A DNA stretch of 64,000 nucleotides. Source: Tritrichomonas musculus (Eukaryota; Parabasalia; Tritrichomonadida; Tritrichomonadidae). The notes under the pieces are model-generated. The model saw only the letters and a program-made list of their open reading frames with translations. It had not been told where the DNA came from and ran no database searches. This document shows, in pieces, positions 1 to 10,717 of this stretch. The stretch covers positions 1,488,001-1,552,000 of the forward strand of contig JAPFFF010000023.1 of assembly GCA_039105265.1 (NCBI GenBank). Direction: 5' to 3'. The position numbers were made by a program, and so were the translations under genes. How positions within the stretch are numbered: position 1 is the first letter of the stretch; the number at the start of each line of letters is the position of its first letter.

Positions 1-42
1 TTGAGCAAATTTATTAATATCATCTGCATTTTGTGCTTCCAT
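1..42 (-). CDS. 5' end of a protein-coding gene, cut by the window edge
   Basis: On the minus strand an ATG at 42-40 opens a frame of 14 codons (MEAQNADDINKFAQ) that runs off the left edge. The codons are more GC-rich than the DNA upstream, and an A-rich stretch precedes the ATG as it does in front of most genes here. Nothing can be said about function. A chance frame of this length is possible, but the abrupt composition change at the ATG argues for a real gene start. Confidence 0.5.
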   Translation of the reverse strand, partial: MEAQNADDINKFAQ

Positions 43-2022
43 TTGTTCTTTTTTTTTTAAAAATCCTTCCAACTTTTCATTTCACATTTCACAAAATTAT
101 AACTCTTTTATTTAATTATAATAATGTTTATATTTTATTGTTATAAAAGATAATAGATTATATTAATTTAAATTAATATAATATTTCCCTAATTTTGAAT
201 AAGATATTTTATTATTTTTTTTTGTATACAATAATTCAATGTAGGGTTTTTAAACTCAGAAAACATAATCTGTAAACTATTCAATATTTTAATCTTTGTT
301 TTTTATTTATCTCAACATTTAAATCATCTATATGATTTTAATTTAATAATTATAATATTTATCAAAGTTGTGAACTAATTATCAATCATTAATTATGAAT
401 ATTTTTCAATTATTCCAAATTATTGATTAGTTATCTATATTCAAAAACTTTCAAATCAAATGTTATGTATTATATAAACCATTAGGCATGATAATAAATA
501 TAATCATGTTTGTATTTTCTATTAGAAAACTATAATTTTCAAATGTCAAAAAATTATTTAAAATTTCAGGTATTAGTGCAAATTTATGTATACTTAAATT
601 TAGCAAATATCAGGAAGATCTTTTTCTTTTAGTATTTTAATAAACTGGATTATCTGTTAAAAGATATCAAATAAGATAAGTAGAAAACTAAAAAATACAT
701 GCTAGACACCCAAAAACATTTAAAAATTCGCAATTTCAATATTATTATTATATTTCAAACCAAAAACAAAAGTTTAAATAAATATATTATATGTAAAAAA
801 AATCTAACTAGTCTTTCTAGGACTCAAAATAAATCAGCAAACTAATCATGTTTAATGATATATAATATAATAGCGCACATCGATTTTATTGATTTTATTT
901 GTTGATCGTGATCTCGAAAGAATTGAATTTGATTTTCAAGGGAGAATTCAAAATTGAGGATAACCGCAATTTTATAAATGTATTGAAACGTATTTTTAAA
1001 AAATCATCTATTTTTATACAATTATGTTATTTATATGAAAGTTTAATTGTTATTATTTAAAAATAATGTTATTAATGTTATATTTAAGATTAAAACATTC
1101 TTTTACAAAATATTTTGTAAGATAATTGTATTTTTTAAGTGATCGTTATACTCTCAATTTTATTTTCATTAGTCGTCTTCGAAACTTATTTATTTCATGA
1201 TGCTTAAATTTATTCCTAGGAGATAAAACAAATATGTGAAAATCTTGCCAATTGACACATAAGATCTTGGATGATTTATATCTTTGAATTTCATAACTTT
1301 TTGAATGCTTTCATTGAATTATGTCTATTTTTGTGAACATTTTATAATCAAAATTGATTGATAATAAATTAAATAAAACAGTTTTTTATTTATTTTTGTT
1401 TTTTTATTAGTTATTAGTAGAGAAAAATGTAGATAATGTAAAAAAATTCAATGTTTTGCAATTATCTTTGAAATGTATGCCAAAAATTTAAAATTTATTA
1501 CTGTATTATTTTTAACATATGATGTATATTAACATATATAACACATTAACATTTTTGAAGAAAATAGTTTCGTTTTATCATGTTTAATTTTATGTAAAAC
1601 GGATTTCTCTCAATTTAAAAAGGCAATATTTCACTAATCTAATATTTTTCTCTCTCCGATATTAATAAGGTATACTATATATTTCATGAATATATCATAT
1701 ATTTACTTGAATTGAAAATTATCATTATTCACATTCATGCGAATTGATGATATTTTGAATGGAAAATTGGCTGATGATATTGATGACATTTTCTGATCAT
1801 CTTTTTCTCCGCATTTTAATAAAAAATATATATGAATTTTGTCTGATATTGATAGCGCAATTTTTTAATAAATTGAATTAAAGTTTTTACTTTTTCAATG
1901 CAAACATACATATTATTTTTTTGAAATTGAAAATTCTAATTTTTAAAGGTCTAAATAAAAAATCGGTTCTTATACGATTCTTACATATTTTTCTATTTAT
2001 ATATATATTTATTCACTAACGC

Positions 2023-2053
<31 letters not shown>

Positions 2054-2284
2054 GGGAGATATTTTTTGCCCCCAAACTCTTTTGCCCCCAACGGTTAAGG
2101 TCAATATTGACCCTGTATCGTACTTCAGAAAAAATTGGCGAGAACTTTTTTGCACTTTTGACTCATGTTTTTTTTCACAAAAGTGCAAAAAAGTTCTCGC
2201 CAATTTTTTCTGAAGTACGATACAGGGTCAATATTGACCTTAACCGTTGGGGGCAAAAGAGATTGGGGGCAAAAAATATTTCCC
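2054..2284. repeat. 107-bp near-perfect inverted repeat (fold-back element)
   Basis: The left arm (2054-2160) and right arm (2178-2284) are reverse complements over 107 bp with only two mismatches seen by eye, both near the outer ends. The spacer is 17 nt. Each arm contains GCCCCCAA blocks, the palindrome GGTCAATATTGACC and TTGGCGAGAACTTTTTTGCA. A long poly-T run abuts the left arm. The arms are far richer in G+C than their surroundings. It could be a fold-back MITE or a structured transcript; no flanking target duplication was identified. Confidence 0.9.
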
Positions 2285-2860
2285 TTTTTTTTATTTTTAT
2301 TCTATTTTTTATTTTTATGCTATTCAAAATATATAACTTTTTGATAATTATCAAAAATTGATATTTTAAATTGACTGGCAAATAAAATTTGTGTAAACTC
2401 TGAGAATTTTCACAAATTTTGAATTATCTTAACAAATTTGAGAGTTAAACTTTTTTAGAGGAATCTTTTTATTTTTTTAAAGGAGATCTAATATATTCAA
2501 AATTCTAATAACAAATAATAATAAGCATTTGATAATTTATTAAATTGTTATTATATTATTAAATGAAAATAAATATATATGTAATTATTGAATTTATCAA
2601 TACTCTAGCAAGATATAAATATTTTATATTTTTTCTTTCAATTCAATTACAGGAAACAAAATTTGTATTAACTCATAGAAATACCCATCCTAATTTTAAA
2701 TTCATTTTATTTATTTTCATGCCTCTTAATATTTTTAATTTAACTAAATCAAAATTCATATTTATACATTATATTAATTGGCATATATAATCTTATTTTA
2801 TTATTATTTTTTATAATAATAGTAAAAATTATTAGGATAAATATGTTTTAAATTATCAAA

Positions 2861-3315
2861 AATTGAGGAAATGCACGTTTGGACTTCACCCTTAATAATC
2901 TTTTCAATTTCGAAAATAAAAACAATTCAATTACACTCGAAATATCTTAATTTATTTAGTGTATAATTATCTTATTAATATTGATTAATAATATATATAA
3001 TTATATATAAATAAAATATAAATATATATAATTATAACTATGATATTTACCATGATATTTTAATTCAAAAGATATTCAGAGCAATTGAATATAATTCAAA
3101 TTTTCAAACAAAGCTGAAAAAGACCTACTTAATCTCTTATTTTTTATCATATAATTTCATAAATAAAGAAGTATATTTATTTACTATATTTAACAATAAT
3201 ATAAATATACATATGTATTGAAAAATATAAAAAATAAAAATTATTTATTAAGATAATTTTGGTGTAAAAATTGAAGGAAATTCAGATATGGACTTCACCC
3301 TGAAAATACTTTTTG
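2861..3315. repeat. Degenerate direct repeat pair
   Basis: Two stretches of about 45 nt, near 2861-2905 and 3269-3315, share the core TGGACTTCACCCT, preceded by AATTGA-GGAAAT and followed by A-rich sequence. They are direct copies about 400 bp apart in otherwise non-repeating AT-rich DNA. What they derive from is unknown. Confidence 0.5.
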
Positions 3316-4256
3316 AATATTTTTTATGTGCTTTTGCAATTATGCTCTTCCTATTTTTATAAAACAAGAGAAATATATTTGAAATTCAAATATTGAATTT
3401 TATTTTAAAAAGTTGAAAGATTTATTAAAAATTTAAAAAATTTCTGTTTTATCGTCTTTAATTAAAAAAATAAATTTATCTTAATTTAATACTATTTAAA
3501 ACTCTAGTATACTTGAAATATAGATTAAAATATTTACATTTATTACTTTAAAATATATTTAAACTGTTATCAATCAGAGGTTTTATTTGCCATAACTAAA
3601 TCAATTTATAATATCGTTGAATATGGAATTTTTTTCATCTCAATTTTTATTGAGAAAAGTTTATTAATAATTGATGGTGTAAAAAGACAAAATTACGATT
3701 TATTCACATTTATTGAAAACTGGACAAAGTTTATTTTTTGTATATGATCTATATAGATCATGAATATTATTGCTCTTATAATTAAAATAATTAAAATAAT
3801 AATAATAATAATAAAAACACATAAATAAAACAGATTATTTGATTAATTAATCTAAAATCTTTTTTAAAACATGATTTTCATATGCTTTTTAATGATGTTT
3901 TTAAAATGGATCTGAAAGCTTTTAAAGAAAAAGATGATTTTGGCCAGACTTAAATAACATTGAATGAATTGAATAATTATATACGTTTTATTATTGAAAT
4001 TTTAAATTGATAGAAAATAAAAATTTGTTTTTGAAAGAAAAAAAATCAAAATTTCAGTTTTTCTGAATGGTCCATCATATTAACATTGAAATGCCAGAGC
4101 TTTTTGTATTGATGAGAAAGCTTTTTGAATAAATAGAAACAATAAAAATTTATTTAGTTTTTGTGAGAAATATTTGAAATTCTTAAAGTCGCAAAATCAA
4201 CCTTATTTTTTTTAAATTCTTAAAGAATCTAATAACAACAGACACGAAAATATATC

Positions 4257-5654
4257 ATGACTGTTGTAAGACGACCAGCAAAAATGACACGATCATGCCC
4301 TCAACCAGGGAGCGGTCAATTTTGGGATAACATTAACAATACCCCATCTCGAAATACATTATTGAAAACAGAGTCAGCAAGAATAGCTTTAGAAGGTCAT
4401 TTTCTGCGCCTTCAAGAAGAAACAGAAGCACGAAAACATAGAGTTGAACTTTTTATGCAATCTGTTAATAATAAAGGCTTTGATTCAACAAAACAACAAG
4501 AACTCTTTCAGCAATTCGCAAACGAAGAATCTCAAATATCTCGCCTTTCACGATGCAGAATGAAGGAAGATCAATTCACCAAAATCAAACTAATTGGACG
4601 TGGAGGATTTGGCGAAATCTGGCTTGTTCAAGATAACATTACACGTGAGTTTTTTGCAATGAAGATCTTAATGAAATCTGATATTATACTAAAAGACCAA
4701 ATCATTAATGTTCGAACTGAACGTGACATTTTATCAAATTTAAATAACCCATGGATTGTTCATTTGCAAGCTTCTTTTCAAGATGACACAAAGCTATATC
4801 TGATTCTTGAATATGTTGCAGGAGGTGATTTGATGACAGCCCTTATTCGCCAGAAAGTATTCACTGAAAGCACAGCAAAATTTTTCGCAGGCGAAATTGC
4901 TCTAGCTCTAAATTCTGTTCATCAAATGAATATTCTCCATAGAGATCTAAAACCTGAAAATATATTAATAACAGAATCTGGACATATTAAGCTCACAGAC
5001 TTTGGTCTTTCATCATTTTATGAGAAGGCCGATTGTGGCCTTCAACAAATTCTCGATGAAATTCAAGAAGCTCTCCTTGAGCAAGTTCATCTTAAGCGAT
5101 TAAAAACTGAAGCACGTCACATGAGATGCAAAGCAATGGGAACATGCGATTACACAGCTCCTGAGGTTCTGTTAGGGCAACAACCTACCACAGCGAGTGA
5201 TTATTGGTCACTTGGCGTAATTATTTTTGAAATGCTTTTTGGATATCCACCATTCACGGGTAAATCTCCGCAAGAAACAGCACTTCGCATTACCCATTTC
5301 AAAAAGGCTCTTAGATTTCCACAAAAAACTGAAGTTTCTCCCCATGCCATTGATTTGATCAAACATCTTTTATGCGAACAAGAAAATAGATTTGGATTCG
5401 ATGAACTCTGTAATCATCCTTTCTTCAATGATTTCAATTTTGATATCGTTGAATTGAATCAACCACCTTTGATTCCAGTGATTATTTATCCCACGGATAC
5501 ATCGCATTTCGAAGATTTAGATAATAGTACATTGAAAGCTGCAACAACAGAAGATGGTGAAATTCCTAATGGTGAACTTGCCCGATGTGCTTTCTTAGGA
5601 TTCACATATAAGCAAAGGCCTCGAAACAACACACTTGCTAAACTTGTTTTTTAG
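4257..5654 (+). CDS. NDR/LATS-type AGC protein kinase
   Basis: A 465-residue Ser/Thr kinase of the NDR/LATS (Dbf2/Cot1) group, which in other eukaryotes binds Mob coactivators and controls morphogenesis, polarity and cytokinesis. Residues about 37-95 resemble the N-terminal Mob-binding region. The kinase domain has GRGGFG at 114-119, the ATP lysine at 136 (FAMK), HRD at 229-230, DFG at 248-250 and APE at 301-303. A roughly 40-residue insert between DFG and APE is typical of NDR kinases. The C-terminal hydrophobic motif FLGFTY (446-451) keeps the threonine that Ste20-type kinases phosphorylate. Oddly, the activation-segment serine of the STVGTPDY motif is absent: the protein reads KAMGTCDY. 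The start is an ATG preceded by A-rich DNA. The family is clear; the cellular role is inferred. Confidence 0.93.
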   Translation: MTVVRRPAKMTRSCPQPGSGQFWDNINNTPSRNTLLKTESARIALEGHFLRLQEETEARKHRVELFMQSVNNKGFDSTKQQELFQQFANEESQISRLSRCRMKEDQFTKIKLIGRGGFGEIWLVQDNITREFFAMKILMKSDIILKDQIINVRTERDILSNLNNPWIVHLQASFQDDTKLYLILEYVAGGDLMTALIRQKVFTESTAKFFAGEIALALNSVHQMNILHRDLKPENILITESGHIKLTDFGLSSFYEKADCGLQQILDEIQEALLEQVHLKRLKTEARHMRCKAMGTCDYTAPEVLLGQQPTTASDYWSLGVIIFEMLFGYPPFTGKSPQETALRITHFKKALRFPQKTEVSPHAIDLIKHLLCEQENRFGFDELCNHPFFNDFNFDIVELNQPPLIPVIIYPTDTSHFEDLDNSTLKAATTEDGEIPNGELARCAFLGFTYKQRPRNNTLAKLVF

Positions 5655-6834
5655 TTTTTATTTTTTTTAAAATAGATATTTTTAGATTTTCATATTTTGT
5701 TTGATTTTTCTATTTTTCGATAGTTTTAATTATCAATCGGTAGAATTGGAATTGATAATTTAAATATGAATTGTACTTGTAATATGAATATAGAATGCTC
5801 TATTTAATATAATTTAAGTTAGTCTTCTTTATATATAAAATTAAATTGAATATATGATATAAATAGATGAAAATAGGAATTAAAATATGTATTTCGGTAA
5901 AAAAAAAAAAATGCTAAATCAAGTATTGGAAGCTGTAGAAAAACGTGTGTTAAATAATGAAAAAGGCGTTTAAATCAATATAATGATTATGAAAACATAT
6001 TAATAATAAGAAAATTTGAAATATACATGATTAACATTTCTGGATTGCTTGAAAATATTATTGAAAGAATTTAATCAGACGGGCATTAATTAATTGTGAA
6101 TAAAATTCCATTAGTTAATTATCAGTTTGAGAATGAAATATTGGATATCATATGAATTATAAATGAAAATTTATTTGAATTGATTTTCATATAAATTTTC
6201 TTTATAAACGTCTTTCTTAACGTACTTGATATTTGAAGGACTAATTGTATTAAAACAAATAGCAAATTCAAATATCTTTTTGATTTTTGCATTTGAACAG
6301 CTAATAAAATGCTAAATGCAATAAATTCTTTAACATTTTTTTTTTCTATAAAGAAATCATATGCTTTGTTTTTGAAATGAGTAATTGATTGCAATTATAA
6401 ATGCAAACATCTTGAAAAATTTGACCTTTTAGTCTTATAAATTCTATTTCTATTAGAAAAGATTCATTGGATATAAAGAACAAAACCTCTTGATTAATAT
6501 GAGAAAAAAATTTGATGGCTTATATTATATCTGATGATGCTTGAAACATGACAGAAAAGATATACAATATTTATGATATTCTATACAAAAGAATATGAAA
6601 TGTAAGCAAGTTTAATGAGAACGAAAGAAAACAATTTATAAATAGCCGATTATATTGAAAAAGTTACTAACAAACAAAAACGTTATTTATTTTTAAAAAT
6701 TATAAAATTATTCTATTTTAATTTTAAAATGGAAATAAAAGAAAGATTTTTAAATAAAAATATACTAATAAATTCAATGCATTGGTTGAGTTTTTCAATT
6801 CAAAATTTGAAGTATACTTTTAAATCTTAATAAA
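5655..6834. other. Intergenic region with one doubtful micro-ORF
   Basis: About 1.2 kb of AT-rich DNA between two plus-strand genes. The only coding-like piece is a 28-codon frame at 5887-5973 (ATG to TAA, ending in NNEKGV) with more balanced codons than its surroundings. It may be a small gene or the tail of a lost one. A 90-codon minus-strand frame at 6122-6394 is hydrophobic and low-complexity and is not called. Confidence 0.5.
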
Positions 6835-8286
6835 ATGGATGTAGAAGTGATGGAAGATACAAATGATGAAGTCTTACAAAATGCTATTGATGAAAATGTA
6901 GCATCTAATACTATGAATGAAGAAGCAATGCAAAATAACCGTCTTTTAGTTACAAATGGAAAAGTTTTATATCTTGTTGTTAGACAAGCATTTAGAGGAT
7001 CACAAATCACCTTTACACCTGGAAATTCCAGTGCCGTTCTAGTTTGGTGTGATACAGTAAAAATTGAATATTTCAAACAATTATTTCCTTGGCAGGTCAT
7101 CAATCGCATTCCATGGGCACAAACAATGTGCCGGAAAGCTCCATTTGTTCGTTTAATTCAACGTGTTATGTCTTTTTATCCAGAATTATATAATTTTTTA
7201 CCCATATCATACATTTTACCGTACGATAAAATACAGTTTTATCATGAACTTCGTAAACAAGAAAAAACATTTATATACAAACCAGATAAAGGCTCTTTGG
7301 GCCACGGAATCCGCTTAATTACCCCTGGCAGTGAATTTCACTACCATGGAAGATTGGCAATTTGCCAAGAATATGTTGAATCTTTTACAATAGATCAAAA
7401 AAAGTTTGACCTTAGAATTTATGCGCTTATTTGCTCTTTATCTCCTCTTTCAATTTATATTTTCAGAGGGGGTGTTGCAAGATTTTGTACAGAAACTGCT
7501 GATGGGGAAACAAAGTATTCTATTCTTACAAATACCGCTGTGAATAGCAAAAATCCAAATATGATTCCAGATAAAATGACTAGAATGATCGACGACGTTT
7601 TCCAGCAACTTGCAAACGAAGGTCATGATGTTGACAAAATCTGGGAAGAAATAGATCAGACAATTGTACTTTCAATCATATCTGCATATGGATTCTTGAA
7701 AAAAGAGGAAGGAGTTCAATGTCCCAATTATGGTATGTCTCGATGCTTCCAAATAATTGGTTGTGATATTCTCCTTGATAAATATCTTCATCCTTACATA
7801 CTTGAAATTAATTATAGACCATCAATGAAATGTAATACTAAAAATTCTCATGATATGAAGCTCGAAATGCTAAAGCATGCATTAAAAATAGCAGCTCCTT
7901 TTCAGCCATTACAAAACCTTCTTGATAATACAGAATATCCAAAAGATCCGGAAGGATATATTCAATTTATGAAACAAAATAAAAATGTAATTGATGAAAT
8001 CGAAGCTTTAAGAGCTCAAAATGAAAAAGGAAATCGATTTGAAAAAGTTTATCCAAATCCTAATAAGCCAATTTGGGATCATGTTTTGAAAACTGTGATG
8101 CACATGCCAACAGAAACAGCATTAAACACAGGAATTCCTCTATCAATCGAGGTACCGACTGCAATCAACAATGTTTATAATTTCCCACAAAATCTTTTAG
8201 ATATGAAAGCAATATCTAAGATGAGAGCTCAGATGAAAAATGAATCCGTAAATAGCAATAAGTCAACAAATGACAATTCTTTTTAA
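6835..8286 (+). CDS. Tubulin-tyrosine-ligase-like (TTLL) enzyme
   Basis: A 483-residue protein of the TTL/TTLL family, ATP-grasp ligases that add tyrosine, glutamate or glycine to tubulin tails. Visible family blocks are the IYKPDKGSLGHGI nucleotide-binding loop (about 147-159), QEYVESF (178-184) followed by FDLRIYALI (191-199), the basic strand FRGGVARF (210-217), LTNTAVN (231-237) and the metal-binding end DILLDKYLHPYILEINYRPS (311-330), with Asp311, Glu324 and Asn326 in the usual places. The N-terminal 100 residues are divergent and the last 80 look disordered. In a flagellated protist the likely substrates are axonemal or pelta-axostyle microtubules. Which amino acid is added cannot be read from the sequence. 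Confidence 0.92.
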   Translation: MDVEVMEDTNDEVLQNAIDENVASNTMNEEAMQNNRLLVTNGKVLYLVVRQAFRGSQITFTPGNSSAVLVWCDTVKIEYFKQLFPWQVINRIPWAQTMCRKAPFVRLIQRVMSFYPELYNFLPISYILPYDKIQFYHELRKQEKTFIYKPDKGSLGHGIRLITPGSEFHYHGRLAICQEYVESFTIDQKKFDLRIYALICSLSPLSIYIFRGGVARFCTETADGETKYSILTNTAVNSKNPNMIPDKMTRMIDDVFQQLANEGHDVDKIWEEIDQTIVLSIISAYGFLKKEEGVQCPNYGMSRCFQIIGCDILLDKYLHPYILEINYRPSMKCNTKNSHDMKLEMLKHALKIAAPFQPLQNLLDNTEYPKDPEGYIQFMKQNKNVIDEIEALRAQNEKGNRFEKVYPNPNKPIWDHVLKTVMHMPTETALNTGIPLSIEVPTAINNVYNFPQNLLDMKAISKMRAQMKNESVNSNKSTNDNSF

Positions 8287-8412
8287 TAATATTAATTATA
8301 ATAGAATATAAATAGATCTGATTTAGTGTAAATAGTTTTTCTTATTCCTTTATTTTTTGACAATAAATTTTTTATTCTCATTAAAAAGTGGCAAAAAGTT
8401 TATAACACTTTA

Positions 8413-10422
8413 ATGAATTTTAATGATATTGATGTTGATGCAGAATTTGAAGCATTATCAACAGGAATGGAATATGAAGAGGAATATGAAGAAGAAGAAG
8501 ATAATGATAAAGAAAATGAAGAAAAGCAGAACGCAGCTATATTAAAGCAATTGGAAGATGAAATAGATGAAGAAGAAAAGCAAAAAGAGAAGCCGAACAC
8601 TGATGCTTTTAAAGCAGATTTTTCAAAACAGAAGGTGCAACCAGAGCCAGTTTTGCCATCTCCGAAACCAACACCTCAGCCAAGCGCAAAACCTGCTTCT
8701 CAACCAACTGCAAAACCTACTCCTCAGCCAAATGCAAATCCTACTCCTCAGCCAACTGCAAAACCTGCTCCTCAGCCAAGTGCAAAGCCTGCTCCTGAGC
8801 AGCCCAAACAAAAAGTGAAGCCTACTCCTCAGCAGCCAGCTGCGCAATCTCCTCAGAATACAACTCAAACACCACCAAAATCCGAGAAAGTTGCAAAAGA
8901 AAAACCAAAGCCAAAACCAAAACCAGTCATACCCGATTTTGTTGATGAAAAAGCAAATTCTGAAGACTACAATGAAATATTCAAAACATTCACAGATTCA
9001 TTTTATTCGATGCTCCATTCAAAATCCAATCAACAAGCATACTTAGATCAAATTGAAAAGCTCCTTCCAATTATTGCCAATGGACCTTCTCAACCAATTA
9101 AAGATGATATTAAATTAGAGCGCCCCAAATTAAAAGCTCCGAAATATCGTAAATATAGTGAATTCAAAAAAAATTCAATATCTACAGCACTTGATCAAAA
9201 GGATGTTGATAAAGTTGTTAAGGAAATAGAAGAGCAAATTGAAACTTTGAAGAAAGATGCAAAGAATCTTCTAGCAAATAAAAGCAAAAAGTTTGCTGCA
9301 TTTATTATGCATGAAATAAAAGTATTAAAACTTTCGATTATCAAGATCAAACAAGAACCATATTATGTGACCGATGTTTTTAAGTATTTTGTTCCTAATA
9401 TAAATTCTGATATACCACCAAACGTTATGAGAGTTAGCATTAATTCCGGTTCAGGCTTTCCAAAATCTGACATTATTGTTGCTGTTCTAGTTCCACATAA
9501 AGAACAAGGTTTCTTTCGTGTGGCTACACCAAGCGTTAAAGGACCAAATCCAAATTTCAATTTCAAGCAAGATGTTCCTATTGATGGTCTTCGCTCTCCA
9601 GTTGCATTTAAGCGATTTTTTGGATCACCTTCATCAATCGGTATTTACGTTAACGTAGGAAAAGAAATTCCGAATGATGCAGAACCACAGGCTGTTTCAG
9701 CAGCAAAAACTAATTGCTTGATGCGTCATCATACTTTAACATGTCCAGCAATAACATTCCAAGATATTCCAGGTGCTATGATTAATATTGAATTCAAAAC
9801 TCGTCAAGCAATCTCGCAAATGGAAATGACACCAGTAGAGATACGTGTAAAATGCTCCCCATTTGTTATTTTTGCTAGAAAGCCAAAAGCAGCTGCAGCT
9901 GCTGAAAAAACACAAAGTATTGCTGTTAATTCTGCTGCAAAGCAATTATCACAAAATCAAAAACAAGCTACAGCAAATTCAGCTGCTCATAAAGTTCCAG
10001 CTGCTAATCCACAACAACAGCCTCCTCCTCAAAAAGCGCAGATGAGAGACAAAGAAGAAATAATCAAAAGCACGATTGTTCCTAAAATTCATGTTCTTAC
10101 AGACGCGGAATTGGAAATGTTTTGGTCTGGTGAAGTTGTTATGTTCCTTCTTTCTAAATGTGATGCAGTAAAAAAAGATGCTAATCGTAAAAAAGTACCA
10201 GTGCAAGATGGCGTTATTAATATGTTTAATAAACTTTCTCAGAACTGGGAAAAGGTGCAAGATGATATTGAAAATGATGTTATTAGTCAAGAACAATATA
10301 AGGAAATGATTGCACACGCAGTTTCAAGAGAAGAAGCAAGGCTTAATTCAATACCCGAAGACGATCGCGAAATTTATCAGGGCTTTATTAATATAATGAA
10401 AGATGAAATGACAAAAGTATAA
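8413..10422 (+). CDS. Proline-repeat protein with helical and possible C2-like domains
   Basis: A 669-residue protein, 126 bp downstream of the TTLL gene on the same strand. Order of regions: an acidic N-terminus (about 1-60); a Lys/Pro/Gln/Ala-rich disordered segment (about 75-175) containing an 8-residue tandem repeat; a helical segment (about 255-320) ending in KVLKLSIIKIKQEP; a beta-rich region (about 335-500) whose strands (SDIIVAVLVPHKEQGFF and the following PNPNFNF) recall a C2 domain; a Gln/Ala linker; and a charged helical tail (about 560-669). The order coiled region then C2 recalls CC2D1-type proteins of endosomal ESCRT-III traffic, but I do not see clear DM14 motifs and do not assign that name. 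The gene is secure, the function is not. Confidence 0.8.
   Translation: MNFNDIDVDAEFEALSTGMEYEEEYEEEEDNDKENEEKQNAAILKQLEDEIDEEEKQKEKPNTDAFKADFSKQKVQPEPVLPSPKPTPQPSAKPASQPTAKPTPQPNANPTPQPTAKPAPQPSAKPAPEQPKQKVKPTPQQPAAQSPQNTTQTPPKSEKVAKEKPKPKPKPVIPDFVDEKANSEDYNEIFKTFTDSFYSMLHSKSNQQAYLDQIEKLLPIIANGPSQPIKDDIKLERPKLKAPKYRKYSEFKKNSISTALDQKDVDKVVKEIEEQIETLKKDAKNLLANKSKKFAAFIMHEIKVLKLSIIKIKQEPYYVTDVFKYFVPNINSDIPPNVMRVSINSGSGFPKSDIIVAVLVPHKEQGFFRVATPSVKGPNPNFNFKQDVPIDGLRSPVAFKRFFGSPSSIGIYVNVGKEIPNDAEPQAVSAAKTNCLMRHHTLTCPAITFQDIPGAMINIEFKTRQAISQMEMTPVEIRVKCSPFVIFARKPKAAAAAEKTQSIAVNSAAKQLSQNQKQATANSAAHKVPAANPQQQPPPQKAQMRDKEEIIKSTIVPKIHVLTDAELEMFWSGEVVMFLLSKCDAVKKDANRKKVPVQDGVINMFNKLSQNWEKVQDDIENDVISQEQYKEMIAHAVSREEARLNSIPEDDREIYQGFINIMKDEMTKV
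8676..8795 (+). repeat. Five 24-bp tandem repeats inside a coding region
   Basis: About five copies of a 24-bp unit encode QPSAKPAS, QPTAKPTP, QPNANPTP, QPTAKPAP and QPSAKPAP. Copies differ at synonymous and conservative sites, so the array is not freshly duplicated. It lies in the disordered Pro/Lys-rich part of the protein at 8413-10422. Confidence 0.85.
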
Positions 10423-10717
10423 GCATCCAATATGAATTTTATGTATTGAATAGTATATTTTAAATATAATCATATATGTATGAAGAACTTGAGCAAGCGA
10501 ATAATCAGCAAACATATTTTGTTATTTTTATTAGCTTTTATTTAATAAATATTTACTTCTTTTTTTAATCCTGTATGCATTGCTATGCTAATTTTTAAAA
10601 TAGCATCATGATGGTACTTTTTATTTGATGTTTTACAAGGAAAATGGAGATTCTCATTTATCAAAATTTTGTCATATCAATTTTTTTTTTTAACTTTTTG
10701 ATTGCATAAGAATTTTA

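Larger units (their letters stand above)
43..4256. other. AT-rich intergenic desert
   Basis: Over 4 kb with no convincing gene. Short open frames are low-complexity (Phe, Ile, Lys, Asn) and look like chance. It contains a poly-T tract ending at 2053, the large fold-back at 2054-2284, a degenerate repeat pair near 2861 and 3269, and an 18-bp palindrome (ATGATCTATATAGATCAT) at 3744-3761. It lies between two gene starts pointing away from each other. Confidence 0.8.

Noticed and set aside
2563-2790. 75-codon hydrophobic frame on the plus strand
   Set aside because: Ile/Phe/Lys/Asn-rich translation of plain AT-rich DNA, with no composition change at its ends.
6122-6394. 90-codon minus-strand frame with a possible membrane segment
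   Set aside because: Same low-complexity composition as the intergenic DNA around it and no sign of a gene start.
8623-8868. Arg/Cys/Trp-rich repetitive frame on the minus strand
   Set aside because: Antisense shadow of the 24-bp proline repeat in the plus-strand gene.
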